A model generated the notes under the pieces. It searched no databases. It was not told the origin of the DNA and saw only the letters and a program-made list of their open reading frames with translations. A stretch of 39,693 nucleotides of DNA from a virus: positions 1 through 39,693 of the IMG/VR virus record IMGVR_UViG_3300009788_005228, one strand, 5' to 3'. Shown here one piece after another: positions 24,001-32,620 of this stretch. Position numbers and translations under genes: made by a program. Each line of letters begins with the position of its first letter. Position 1 is the stretch's first letter.

Positions 24001-25830
24001 CTAAAATATATCTAATTCATTTTTATCGAATTTGCTTGTATCTTGATCATTTAATAGTTCGTAAATATCGAAATACATACTACCATCCCCCTTAGTTCCT
24101 TTATCTATTTCATCTTCAATACCTTCAATTATATCATGCTCTAACAGATCCTGGATTTCTTCAATAAAATCAGAATAATCCATTGTACCAAAAAATTCAC
24201 TTACATTAATACAAGTCATTATTATATCATCATGATCTTTTAAAGCTTTATATATACCAGTTGGCATTCTCCCAAACTGTTTTGCCTCTTCTACTGTATT
24301 GTATTCTGAAATTATCATTCTATTTTCTCTAATATATTTTCTAAACTTTTGACACATTATTCCTTTGTTATCATTCTTAACTTTTAAACCGAATTTAGCA
24401 ACTTTGGAATCTATTCTGTGTTTAAATTTAACAACAAGTTCTTCATCAAATTCATTTCTTTGTGGAAATATTGTTTGTAAATTTTTAAGTAATTCACCAC
24501 CATAGTTATTCCATTCAATTATCATTTTAATGTTTTCAGCATAAAAAATATCAAAGGTTAACGTGTACAATATCTTAGAAAAATCCTCTATGTTATGTTC
24601 ATTGCTTCTAAATATTCCGACCTGTTTAAGAGCAAAGAAATCGGATATTGTTCCAGGTTGGTGTAGATGTTTAAAATTTTTTTTATCCAAAATTTCTATT
24701 TTAAAAATATTAATAATTGAATAATCCCTTAAAACACCTTCTGCTATATCAATAGAAAATGCCCAAAAATTTGTATCTTCACCAGCTTCCTCTATATCAA
24801 AACTTGGATGAAATTTTAAGAATCTTTCATACTCTATATCTATATCATCAAGTTCTGGAAAATTATGAGTGTTAAATTCTGTTTGAATTTTTTGTATTTT
24901 TTTAACTTCATCTGGACTTAAGAGAAGATTGTCACTTGATACAAACATGTTACCATACTGTCTATTAAAAGCATCTAAAGAACCAAGTGAACCAATTTCT
25001 CTATGCATCCATGCATCATCTCTATCTGGAACCTGCCACCAATCTACCCTAAAGGGTTTAAACTCATTCTTACCTTCAATAGCAGCTTTATAAATATCAT
25101 GGAATTTATTGAAACCTGAAGGTGTACTCGTTATGATAATTTTTGAAATTTTAGATGATGAAAGTGTTGGAAAAACATTTTCATAAAAACTATTCACAAA
25201 ATTTTGATGTATATGTGCAAACTCATCTAAGAATAAAAGGTGAATAGTAAAACCGATACCTGCTTTTTTAGTGGTACTTTGTGCTACTATCCTACAACCA
25301 TTATCGAATTTCATATTAAAAACATCATTCTTGACGGTTCCAGGTTTCATGAAAAATGGAAGACTTTCTAATATTACTTTTGTTTTATCAACGATTTCTC
25401 TTGTTGTTGCACCCTTATTTGAAAGTACCAATACGTTTTTATCAAAACTAAATAAAACAAACCAAGCAATATAAATAGAAGAACAAATAGTTTTACCTAT
25501 TTGTCTACTTGCTAATACAATTGAAAATCTTTCATTAACAAAATGATCTAGCATGTCTTCTTGGTAATCTCTAAGTATTATTGTTTGTAGACCTTCATCA
25601 GTCATTACAGTACAATAATTATTTGCAAAATATTTTATATCATTTATACATTTTTTCATTTCTGAAATTTCGAATTCTGTATAATCGAATATAATATTTC
25701 CTTTTCTTATTATTGGATTTCCTTCATAAAAGGGAGTCATTTTAGGTCGCTCACCAGTATCCATAGCAAGCATAAGATCTTCATATCTTTTAGTACTCCA
25801 TATTAAGGCCTCAGTCTTCTCATCAAACAT
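24001..25830 (-). CDS. 17: terminase large subunit (T4 gp17-like), 609 aa
   Basis: DNA-packaging motor: ATPase plus headful nuclease. T4 gp17 is 610 aa. ATPase motifs: ASRQIGKT Walker A (107-114), LLFLDE Walker B and catalytic Glu (198-203), TSTPSG coupling motif (234-239). The RNase H-fold nuclease half has acidic residues in FSIDIAEG (Asp361), MIIEWNNYGG (Glu439) and KDHDD (Asp534/535). The preceding gene codes for a peptidoglycan hydrolase and the one before that for a gp16-like protein, so the T4 order 16-17-18-19 is kept with an insertion. The start ATG has only TTAGGT nearby. Confidence 0.95.
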   Translation of the reverse strand: MFDEKTEALIWSTKRYEDLMLAMDTGERPKMTPFYEGNPIIRKGNIIFDYTEFEISEMKKCINDIKYFANNYCTVMTDEGLQTIILRDYQEDMLDHFVNERFSIVLASRQIGKTICSSIYIAWFVLFSFDKNVLVLSNKGATTREIVDKTKVILESLPFFMKPGTVKNDVFNMKFDNGCRIVAQSTTKKAGIGFTIHLLFLDEFAHIHQNFVNSFYENVFPTLSSSKISKIIITSTPSGFNKFHDIYKAAIEGKNEFKPFRVDWWQVPDRDDAWMHREIGSLGSLDAFNRQYGNMFVSSDNLLLSPDEVKKIQKIQTEFNTHNFPELDDIDIEYERFLKFHPSFDIEEAGEDTNFWAFSIDIAEGVLRDYSIINIFKIEILDKKNFKHLHQPGTISDFFALKQVGIFRSNEHNIEDFSKILYTLTFDIFYAENIKMIIEWNNYGGELLKNLQTIFPQRNEFDEELVVKFKHRIDSKVAKFGLKVKNDNKGIMCQKFRKYIRENRMIISEYNTVEEAKQFGRMPTGIYKALKDHDDIIMTCINVSEFFGTMDYSDFIEEIQDLLEHDIIEGIEDEIDKGTKGDGSMYFDIYELLNDQDTSKFDKNELDIF

Positions 25831-25893
25831 ATACCTAACCTATTTTTAATATATATCACTTAAAAATAGATTAAGGTAATGTTTTAAAACACG

Positions 25894-26622
25894 TTATAGT
25901 TTAACGTAATAACCGGAAAAATCTCGTAGATAATCAGATAAGCTTGTTCCAAGTGGATCTTTTGGATTATACTTACCATTAGTTTTAAAATATTTTTTAA
26001 CTCCATAGGCACCTGAAAGATGTGCAGCAGCTAACATTCCAGATTCTGTTACATATATATCATTAAATGTTGTTTTATTATATTTAGTAATATAATATTT
26101 AAGAATCCTTTTATTTCTTCTTAGAAGTTTAACCATTGCAATATCTTGTTCATGTTCTGGCCATATAGATGGATTTGCTTTAAACTTTCGATAAGTTATA
26201 TCGGATCTACCAACATCCTTCAATGCAGCATTTCCAAACTGAAACTTTCCAGCATAACCTTTAATTGATACAACATTCCATCTATTACTGGATTCTCTTA
26301 TTGCTAGATGCCTTAAGTAAATCCATGTACTTTTATTAAGATTGAGATCCAACCTAGCTTTAATAATCATCATACGCTCAAGTTCTTTCTCTTCTCGTTC
26401 ATTCTTTACTCTTAATTCTTCAGCTTCTCTTTCGATTCGAATTGCTTCCAATCGTTTCATTTCTTCGTGTTCTTTAACTCGTTCGATATTATAATCTCTT
26501 TCTATCGAACCCTGTTTACTCTTTGCAGGTAAAAAAAGCATTAATCCAACTAGCAAGACGAACATAAAATATTTCATCTTGAAAAATGTGTTTTTTTCTG
26601 CTTCGTTTGTCTGTGTTTCCAT
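25894..26622 (-). CDS. membrane-anchored lytic transglycosylase-like peptidoglycan hydrolase, 242 aa
   Basis: N-terminal membrane anchor (about 17-31, YFMFVLLVGLMLFLP), an Arg/Glu-rich coiled coil (about 40-90), then an SLT-type lysozyme-like domain: LRHLAIRESSNRWNVVS with probable catalytic Glu110, GYAGKFQFG (an SLT-like GxxQF motif), and the later GMLAAAHLSGAYGVKKYF. It would cut the glycan backbone from the periplasmic side. Inserted between the two terminase genes, it could be the endolysin (signal-anchor type) or a virion-associated hydrolase; the coiled coil favours neither clearly. Start context TTTAATATG, no Shine-Dalgarno. Confidence 0.75.
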   Translation of the reverse strand: METQTNEAEKNTFFKMKYFMFVLLVGLMLFLPAKSKQGSIERDYNIERVKEHEEMKRLEAIRIEREAEELRVKNEREEKELERMMIIKARLDLNLNKSTWIYLRHLAIRESSNRWNVVSIKGYAGKFQFGNAALKDVGRSDITYRKFKANPSIWPEHEQDIAMVKLLRRNKRILKYYITKYNKTTFNDIYVTESGMLAAAHLSGAYGVKKYFKTNGKYNPKDPLGTSLSDYLRDFSGYYVKL

Positions 26623-26754
26623 ATTAAATATTTAATTTACAAAACTTTATAAGCATTAAGTATTTTTATATATCTTAATAATTTTTCCTAAAATTTAAAG
26701 TTAATTGTTTAAGGTAGGTTTAATTTAATTTTTCTAGTTTCTCTAAAAATGAAA

Positions 26755-26776
26755 AACGAATGGATTGCCATTCGTT
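26755..26776 (-). terminator. rho-independent terminator after gp16-like gene
   Basis: Perfect 9-bp stem AACGAATGG/CCATTCGTT (26755-26763, 26768-26776) with a 4-nt loop, then UUUU on the minus strand. Begins 1-2 nt after the stop of the gp16-like gene. Confidence 0.8.
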
Positions 26777-26777
26777 A

Positions 26778-27452
26778 CTATTGATTTTCAGGTTCATCGG
26801 ATATATCCGTCACATCCGTTATTTCATCAATATTATTATCAGTTTTATTCTCCTTTGATTTCATTTCCTGTAGAGCTTTCATTAAATCTTTAGTTCCTCT
26901 TGTTTTTATGTTCTTATTTGAAACACTTTTGTTTCCTTTAATAGCAGGTTGACCCTGATACATCTCGTAATCTCTTCCTATTTTTTTAGCACCTTCTTCA
27001 GCTGCCATCATATACATTGTTTGACTTTTAATTATGTCCAACATTGTTTTTTGTAAACCTGCTAATACCTCAAACATCCTCGGTTCAAGTGATCCTGCAT
27101 CTATAGTATTTAATAATCTAGTCATTGCTTTTTCAGATGTTTCCATTAAATAAATCAAATTAGTTAAAGCCATCTGTTCTATTTCCATCTTAGAAGATAC
27201 ATATTCATCATTACTTATAATATCTTCAGATACATAAAATTTCAAAAGACTGTTTAAGGTTTTTTTCGCCTTACCTTCCGATCTTTTTAAAATACTATCG
27301 TATACCTGATTTGTTGTTGTTTGAGGCAATGCTTTATTTGCATCATCTGTTCCAGTTATTTCATCAGGCAGGCCTTGGGCTATCAAATCAGTTATAGATA
27401 ACCGTATTATATCTTTATCATCATTAGGTATATTACTATCGTTTTCACTCAT
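26778..27452 (-). CDS. probable terminase small subunit (T4 gp16-like), 224 aa
   Basis: DNA-recognition partner of gp17. The central region (about 85-165) is helical, with EPRMFEVLAGLQKTMLDIIKSQ, a pattern I associate with the coiled-coil core of T4-like small terminases. Both ends are charged and low-complexity: the start is Asp/Asn-rich and the tail carries KTDNNIDEITDVTDISDEPENQ-like acidic sequence, as expected for flexible arms. T4 gp16 is 164 aa. It lies two genes upstream of gp17 in the same direction. A terminator follows directly, so gp17 may depend on read-through or another promoter. Confidence 0.6.
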   Translation of the reverse strand: MSENDSNIPNDDKDIIRLSITDLIAQGLPDEITGTDDANKALPQTTTNQVYDSILKRSEGKAKKTLNSLLKFYVSEDIISNDEYVSSKMEIEQMALTNLIYLMETSEKAMTRLLNTIDAGSLEPRMFEVLAGLQKTMLDIIKSQTMYMMAAEEGAKKIGRDYEMYQGQPAIKGNKSVSNKNIKTRGTKDLMKALQEMKSKENKTDNNIDEITDVTDISDEPENQ

Positions 27453-27502
27453 ATTAAATAATTAATAAAATTATATAAAAAGAACCAGAAATGTTTATTT
27501 TT

Positions 27503-28219
27503 TTATAATAAATGTAACGGTTCAAACTTATTTACAAATTCTATTTTAAATTTTTCAGTAGTATCATCAACTGTTAATAATGCAAGAAAAAATGCTCCAA
27601 GTTGGTTTTGATCTAACATAACACCTTTTTCGCTTTCTTCCATAATATCTACTCTATGAATATATTTGTTTATTCCAACCAAATCATCGCATAAAACAAT
27701 TTCATCACAATCAAATTCACCCTTGAATGGTCTTATCTTGAAATTTTCACTCAATTTATCTCCATCTATAACTATTCTAACTTCTTGACCTTTTCCGTTA
27801 AAATCCCTAGTAAATGGTACGTAATTTTTGTTTAACTTTTTATCAAAAATTGATTCTATTGAATTGTTTTCTAAAATCTTTTTGAAATTTTCTATTGTTG
27901 TAAAATAATATAAATTTCCAACTTGTTTTGATTCATTCAGTTTTTCTTTCAATTTTATAGATGATTTAAAAGGTTTAACAAATGAAGAATCTACATCTTT
28001 AAATATCTTTCCCCAATAATCATCAATAATATCGTAAAGTACTTTTGCTTTAGTAAATCTAACAGCAGATATTGTTCCATAAGAATCTTCTCTAACTATT
28101 TTCATATCATCTGCCTGTTTTGCACTAGGTATAAATATAACCTTATCATCTATCCCAAACAGACTTGGAAATTCTACCATTTCATTTATGAATTCATCAT
28201 AATCTTTTAAATATTTCAT
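27503..28219 (-). CDS. putative packaged internal head protein with ADP-ribosyltransferase-like domain, 238 aa
   Basis: N-terminus MKYLKDYDEFINE closely resembles T4 capsid-targeting leaders (MKTYQEFI-x-E) and ends in I-N-E, a gp21-type cleavage site. A second such site, L-N-E before Ser97, precedes the C-terminal domain. That domain runs LYYFTTIENFKKILENNSI, VPFTRDF, VRIVIDGDKLSENFKIRPF, then EIVLCDDLVGINKYIHRVDI; the order of YxFT, TRD and a late acidic strand recalls ADP-ribosyltransferase folds such as DarT/Alt (inference, no family match claimed). Residues 20-75 look like a small beta-barrel. In T4 the packaged Alt enzyme modifies host RNA polymerase on entry, so the combination is suggestive. 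Located in the head-packaging gene cluster. Confidence 0.5.
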   Translation of the reverse strand: MKYLKDYDEFINEMVEFPSLFGIDDKVIFIPSAKQADDMKIVREDSYGTISAVRFTKAKVLYDIIDDYWGKIFKDVDSSFVKPFKSSIKLKEKLNESKQVGNLYYFTTIENFKKILENNSIESIFDKKLNKNYVPFTRDFNGKGQEVRIVIDGDKLSENFKIRPFKGEFDCDEIVLCDDLVGINKYIHRVDIMEESEKGVMLDQNQLGAFFLALLTVDDTTEKFKIEFVNKFEPLHLL

Positions 28220-28232
28220 AATTTTCTTTTTA

Positions 28233-30170
28233 TTATCTAACTTCTGTTCTTTTTAACAATCTAATACCTGGTATACCATTATCTACCAATACATGTAAAT
28301 GAGAATCTTTAACAACATATTGAGAAAGAACTAATGATTGTTCCTCTATTTCAATAGGTACTGTAAATATTCTAATATTAGTAAGATCTATATTACAAGA
28401 TACTATTTTCCAATTCAAACTATCTGCTACTGAATAAGTTTCTGTTAATGATATTGTTTTGTTATACATATTAACCATTTCAGAACCCTTATTAAACTGA
28501 GGTGATCCTGTTATCTTATCTATGTTCCATACAAATGCACTTAATTGTTTAAATGTATTAGATAAATTAATAACTATACCATACCAATTTTCATTTGTAA
28601 ATGTTTTACCTTCTAATGATAAATCAAAGACAAAATTATTACCAGCTACCGTTATGATAAGAGCATCAATAATCAATGTGACCGCAAAATCGGTATTTCC
28701 ATAATTAAAATATTTGCATTGCTCGTACATTTTGGATTTCCCGTTTGACACTTCTCCACTGATATATATGGTATTAATTACATAGCTGTCACTATTAACC
28801 GAGGACACGGTATGCACACCATTATAATCTATGGTTCCCTTTATTCTAATAATATCACCAACACTATAACCATGATTAGCTAAAGTGAATTCTGTATTTC
28901 CATCTGTTGTTTGATTAATTTCTGTTATAAGAGAATATGAATAACTGTTAACAATATGGGGTCTTACCCAAAATGTAAATGCTCTATTTTCCATTGTAGT
29001 AAAACCCTTGTTATATTTATAAATAACAACATCTTGATCTCTGGTAACACTATTTAATTTATAATAATTTTTCGATATCACTGTAAAGTTATTTCTAATT
29101 TTTTCTTCTGAAATTATCAAGTTAGGATCTATTTGATCTCTTAAATAATCGCTATCACCTGCAGAAATTGTATTGTACTGTTCTGGTTTTCTAGCAACTG
29201 CTTCTTCAGCTACTGTTTCTTCTCCAAATACATCATTTGAACTTACTGTTATTTCATCAATTTCTTCTATTGCTTCAGGAGCATCATCGTAATATCTATC
29301 CTTTCTATCTTGGTAATCAGTTAACATTACTCTATAGTATGTAGATGCATTCAATGATTCATCTGCTTCTGCGATCGAATTAATTTCAAATACCCTTTCT
29401 ATTTCTGGAAAATAAAGATAATCTCTTTCCCCAGGTCTTGTACCTGTTCCAAATACTGTTTGAAAATGTGTTTTAACTATATGAACTTCAAACATATCTG
29501 GTGATAACAAACCATCAGGTGAAAATGCAATCTCTCTTGTTGGAAATTCGTTATCAGGAAGAACTATTTTTAAATTTTCTACACTTCTTACGTTATATAA
29601 AGAATATTCTTTTAATATGACATCTTCTGAATCTGATCTAGGATCATGCTTATAATAATTAACAGTATGACCAAAAAGATCTGAAACCAAACATGATAGT
29701 TGTTCAAGATTCTTTTTACCCTGATCCAACATATCATATGGTTTAAAAACATCATCTTCACAACAATCTGATATGATCAAATTTTCATTAGGGGCACATT
29801 CACCATCTCCACAATATTCAAGACACGGCATTTCAACAATATTTCCTTCAACTGTAACTATTTCTAATGATATAGAAATAAATTCCAATTCATTACCCGA
29901 TTCTAATGCTTCAACTTCATACTTATACTGTATCCAAAATTCATTACTAGAATCTAATGTCAATACAACAAGATTTTCATTAGTCAAAAATTCCCAATCT
30001 GAATAAGATTCATTATCAATTGACCATCTAAAATATTTGTAAAAATAATTTGCAGTATTCTCACCATTTACTACATCTTCATAAGATAAAATGTTTTCAA
30101 CATCAACGTATGGTGATGTAAGTTTTATTAATAAAATATCTCCTACATTATTTGCTATTCTTCCATCCAT
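28233..30170 (-). CDS. neck-like virion protein (gp14-type segment) with lectin-like C-terminus, 645 aa
   Basis: Apparent mosaic structural protein. Residues 1-110: beta-rich, with YFYKYFRWSIDNESYSDWEF. Residues 116-137: five Cys in a short acidic stretch. Residues about 215-290: SPDGLLSPDMFEVH then RPGERDYLYFPEIERVFEI, resembling the T4 neck protein gp14 segment with GDLIYFP...LFEI. Residues about 385-600: RAFTFWVRP and NWYGIVINLS, a concanavalin/LamG-type pattern, interrupted by a small insert with HGYSVGDIIRIKGT. T4 gp14 is only 256 aa, so this would be a gp14 relative extended by binding domains. Position upstream of gp16/gp17 matches T4 gene 14. Confidence 0.5.
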   Translation of the reverse strand: MDGRIANNVGDILLIKLTSPYVDVENILSYEDVVNGENTANYFYKYFRWSIDNESYSDWEFLTNENLVVLTLDSSNEFWIQYKYEVEALESGNELEFISISLEIVTVEGNIVEMPCLEYCGDGECAPNENLIISDCCEDDVFKPYDMLDQGKKNLEQLSCLVSDLFGHTVNYYKHDPRSDSEDVILKEYSLYNVRSVENLKIVLPDNEFPTREIAFSPDGLLSPDMFEVHIVKTHFQTVFGTGTRPGERDYLYFPEIERVFEINSIAEADESLNASTYYRVMLTDYQDRKDRYYDDAPEAIEEIDEITVSSNDVFGEETVAEEAVARKPEQYNTISAGDSDYLRDQIDPNLIISEEKIRNNFTVISKNYYKLNSVTRDQDVVIYKYNKGFTTMENRAFTFWVRPHIVNSYSYSLITEINQTTDGNTEFTLANHGYSVGDIIRIKGTIDYNGVHTVSSVNSDSYVINTIYISGEVSNGKSKMYEQCKYFNYGNTDFAVTLIIDALIITVAGNNFVFDLSLEGKTFTNENWYGIVINLSNTFKQLSAFVWNIDKITGSPQFNKGSEMVNMYNKTISLTETYSVADSLNWKIVSCNIDLTNIRIFTVPIEIEEQSLVLSQYVVKDSHLHVLVDNGIPGIRLLKRTEVR

Positions 30171-30172
30171 AT

Positions 30173-30577
30173 TTATCTGTTTTCTTCTTGTTCTACTTTC
30201 TTCTTACCAGATGTTCGATACGTTTCTCCTATAATATAACCTCCAACAAATGGAGTAAGTGCAGCAAAATATGCTGATATTTGTAATATAGATGCACCTT
30301 TTATAATTGCATATGAACCTGTCGCTGCCCATAGTAAAATTATAACATACATCATTATTTCTCTTTTAGATTTTCTAGGTTTATTACTTCCATTTGTTTT
30401 CTCAGAACCTCTTACTGATTCTCCCCATAAATATGCACCAACAAATCCTGTTAATGCAACATAATAACCTGCAAGTTCTGCAAAGTTAGAATCAAAAAAA
30501 ATGCCGAGTAGACCTATTGCTACCCACATAAATATAACTGAATATATCATTCTTTCTCTCTTACTAGCTTTTAACAT
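30173..30577 (-). CDS. four-helix membrane protein built of two repeats, holin candidate, 134 aa
   Basis: The protein is an internal duplication: residues 5-57 (SKRERMIYSVIFMWVAIG... GAYLWGESVR) and 69-122 (SKREIMMYVIILLWAATG... GGYIIGETYR) match position by position. Each half has two membrane helices, a basic N-terminal cap, and a conserved AxYxAALTxFVG-x-Y-xx-GE motif. A four-helix membrane protein of this size next to a single-helix protein could be a holin or an inner-membrane exclusion factor; nothing in the sequence decides between them. It is separated from the neck-like gene by only 2 nt. Confidence 0.7.
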   Translation of the reverse strand: MLKASKRERMIYSVIFMWVAIGLLGIFFDSNFAELAGYYVALTGFVGAYLWGESVRGSEKTNGSNKPRKSKREIMMYVIILLWAATGSYAIIKGASILQISAYFAALTPFVGGYIIGETYRTSGKKKVEQEENR

Positions 30578-30590
30578 AACTTTTATTTAT

Positions 30591-31160
30591 TTAATCTAAC
30601 GGTTCTATCCAATGTCCCCTACCCTTAAAATCTATATAATAATATTCTCTTTTGTCTAAATAAAATGTTGCAGAATATACTTTAGCATATCCATCTTCTA
30701 TAAATAAAAATACATCTCCACTATCCATTTCTCTTAATTCTCCTTCTATCATTTTTATTTCTAATTTACCATCCAATTTATTTTTAACAATCAATTCAAC
30801 TCCAAATTTTGTGTGTCCATCATATGTAACTTTTTTACTATTTGCTTTAATTATATAAGTAAGTATACTATGATATTGATCTAAATTTTTAACTGTCTCT
30901 CTTAAAACTTCATATTCAAACATTATTTCTTTCGTATGTTGCATAATCAATGTATCAACATTTTTTTGTAATTCAACTGCTTCAGTTTGAAATTTTAAAA
31001 AATCTTTACTCTGTTTTATAAATGTTTTTACTTTTGGCTGTAAATAACCAATTGATACAATCAAAGTTATTAATATACCCAATCTAGTTCCAGTTTTTCC
31101 CAATTTATCAAAGATCCAACCAATACTCCATTTCTTTTTTTCTATCGATTCGTCGGCCAT
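30591..31160 (-). CDS. single-pass membrane protein with coiled coil and C-terminal domain, 189 aa
   Basis: N-terminal basic cytoplasmic segment, one membrane helix (about 25-42, RLGILITLIVSIGYL), a coiled coil (about 48-105), then a beta-rich domain (about 110-189) with VELIVKNKLDGKLEIKMIEGE and a C-terminal HWIEPLD. No family recognised. It opens a unit behind the terminator at 31202-31217 and the TATAAATA at 31174-31181 and is followed within 13 nt by the four-helix membrane protein; the two may act together in the envelope, for example in lysis or exclusion (inference). Confidence 0.65.
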   Translation of the reverse strand: MADESIEKKKWSIGWIFDKLGKTGTRLGILITLIVSIGYLQPKVKTFIKQSKDFLKFQTEAVELQKNVDTLIMQHTKEIMFEYEVLRETVKNLDQYHSILTYIIKANSKKVTYDGHTKFGVELIVKNKLDGKLEIKMIEGELREMDSGDVFLFIEDGYAKVYSATFYLDKREYYYIDFKGRGHWIEPLD

Positions 31161-31173
31161 TACTTTTTTAATT

Positions 31174-31181
31174 TATTTATA
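31174..31181 (-). promoter_or_regulatory. TATAAATA, late-promoter-like, before membrane-protein pair
   Basis: Exact octamer 14 nt before the start codon and about 20 nt after a terminator, as at 17444-17451. Confidence 0.55.
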
Positions 31182-31193
31182 TATCATTAAAAT

Positions 31194-31218
31194 AAAAAAA
31201 AGGAGCCAATTGGCTCCT
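31194..31218 (-). terminator. rho-independent terminator, same palindrome as 17496-17511
   Basis: GGAGCCAATTGGCTCC (31202-31217) followed on the minus strand by a run of eight U. It lies about 40 nt after the stop of the 228-aa gene. The match to the other hairpin is exact over all 16 nt and extends into the A-run. Confidence 0.85.
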
Positions 31219-31255
31219 TCAAAAATAATTGGTATAATATGAGAAACGAAACATA

Positions 31256-31942
31256 CTATATTTTGAAATCTGTTTTTATTATTATTATAGTTCCATCTTC
31301 TTCAAGTTTTGGTTCTATTAATTCATATGTTATATTTACAATATCATTGCATTTTTCTAAAAAGGTAGGATCAATCTGTTCCAATGAAGTTACAGCATTT
31401 ATAAAATTAGAAGCCTTTTCTATATAATAAGAATCCATTTTATGTCGATTTTTATGAATTCCTATCTTAAGTAACAACTGATTCAATCGTTCCATCTGTT
31501 CACTATTAAGATACAACGGATAATCTAAAATACCCTGTTTGATTTTGTATTCAAATCCTATTATATTTTGATCGTTTAATTTGAATACTCTTGAAAATCT
31601 TCTGTTATTAGAAATATAAACATTTATCATTTCTAAATTAACATATTTTTTAAATATAGTATTCAAAAAATAAATACTGTTTACTTTATTATAAAGTACA
31701 TCATTTGACGTACTTTCAAACTTATTGATTTCTCTAAAAAATTTTCTTGTTATAATTTTTTCAAACTCTTCCGCTCGTATCGAAAATCTATTTTTTTCTG
31801 ACGTTACAGGCATTACAAAAGCATCTTTTTTTAGTTCACCTATTATAATATTATCTATATAATTATATCTATAAAGTGTTATATCAATAACAAGAGGTAC
31901 ACTAAAAAACTTTGAGTCCCTTTTAATTTCCATATTAAACAT
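31256..31942 (-). CDS. hypothetical protein, 228 aa
   Basis: Unknown. Begins with a beta-rich segment (FFSVPLVIDITLYRYNYID), has a basic middle with RAEEFEKIITRKFFREINKF, and an acidic C-terminal end (EPKLEEDGTIIIIKTDF). No membrane helix or catalytic motif. Two starts are possible: ATG at 31940-31942, overlapping the upstream gene by 8 nt, or ATG at 31931-31933, directly after the upstream stop and in the TTTAATATG context seen at other starts here; the second may be the real one. Last gene of the replication unit, closed by the terminator at 31194-31218. Confidence 0.65.
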   Translation of the reverse strand: MFNMEIKRDSKFFSVPLVIDITLYRYNYIDNIIIGELKKDAFVMPVTSEKNRFSIRAEEFEKIITRKFFREINKFESTSNDVLYNKVNSIYFLNTIFKKYVNLEMINVYISNNRRFSRVFKLNDQNIIGFEYKIKQGILDYPLYLNSEQMERLNQLLLKIGIHKNRHKMDSYYIEKASNFINAVTSLEQIDPTFLEKCNDIVNITYELIEPKLEEDGTIIIIKTDFKI

Positions 31943-32384
31943 TCTTTTTTCTTCTTTTAGAAATCATTTCCATATGTTTGGTTAGTTTTGTTAAGTAATT
32001 TTCCAATAATTCTGGTTCTAATTCCATAGCATCATTAAATTCTCTGATACCAATTTCATTAATCTTTATGTATTCATCTATAACTTCTTGATCAAATTTT
32101 TTTGTATTAATTGTTTTTTTCTTATTAATTTTTGTATAAATCCATCCTGGTACTTTCTTATATCTTTTTGCTACCAATCTCCAACTTTCTATCGTTCCTA
32201 ATTGATTCATACCAACATAATTAAACAACTGTGCCTGTTTAGGAAAATAGATCGACATCAATCTATTAACCATAAAAAAATGTTTAGACTTTTGAGCATT
32301 ATTTAAATTATCAAAATCTGAATTCTGTGTAAACATCATGTTAATAAAATCAAAAAGTTTATCTGGGTCCTTTATTCTTGCCAT
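31935..32384 (-). CDS. hypothetical protein, possibly clamp loader small subunit (gp62-like), 149 aa
   Basis: Helical, basic protein. The segment KHFFMVNRLMSIYFPKQAQLFNYVGMN followed by a conserved Trp and a YKKVPGWIY stretch recalls the pattern of small clamp loader subunits in T4-like phages (VNR-x-LS-x-FP ... N-x-MN ... RF-x-KW). T4 gp62 (187 aa) itself is too divergent for me to align by eye, so this is a guess supported by the nearby gp44 gene and the lack of another candidate in the window. It overlaps the 62-aa gene upstream by 13 nt. Confidence 0.4.
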   Translation of the reverse strand: MARIKDPDKLFDFINMMFTQNSDFDNLNNAQKSKHFFMVNRLMSIYFPKQAQLFNYVGMNQLGTIESWRLVAKRYKKVPGWIYTKINKKKTINTKKFDQEVIDEYIKINEIGIREFNDAMELEPELLENYLTKLTKHMEMISKRRKKNV

Positions 32385-32560
32385 AATTTTATCATCTTCT
32401 TTATAACGTTTTCAAATTCTATATAATCATCTAAGTTCCCAATAATCTTTCCCAAATAAGATAATTTTTCAATATCAAGTTCCAAAATTCTTTGTATAAT
32501 AAGCTCTCGAGCCTTATTGACACTTTGTTCTAAAAGTTCATAGTCATCGTTAATACTCAT
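32372..32560 (-). CDS. hypothetical protein, 62 aa
   Basis: Small acidic helical protein (LLEQSVNKARELIIQRILELDIEKL). Unknown family. It opens a short unit with the 149-aa and 228-aa genes, each overlapping the next, which suggests coordinated translation of three interacting or co-regulated products. A TATAAATA lies about 53 nt upstream, inside the end of the RNase H gene. Confidence 0.55.
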   Translation of the reverse strand: MSINDDYELLEQSVNKARELIIQRILELDIEKLSYLGKIIGNLDDYIEFENVIKKMIKLWQE

Positions 32561-32612
32561 TATTTTTAATTATATATTTGAAAAATAAATTGTTTAAATA
32601 GAAAATTAATAG

Positions 32613-32620
32613 TATTTATA
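32613..32620 (-). promoter_or_regulatory. TATAAATA, possible promoter at the RNase H gene end
   Basis: Exact octamer overlapping the RNase H stop codon, 53 nt before the start of the 62-aa gene. The overlap with coding sequence lowers its weight. Confidence 0.3.

Noticed and set aside
25888-25907. Hairpin ACGTTA...TAACGT near the end of the peptidoglycan hydrolase gene
   Set aside because: Short, includes the stop codon, and no U tract follows, so I do not call it a terminator.
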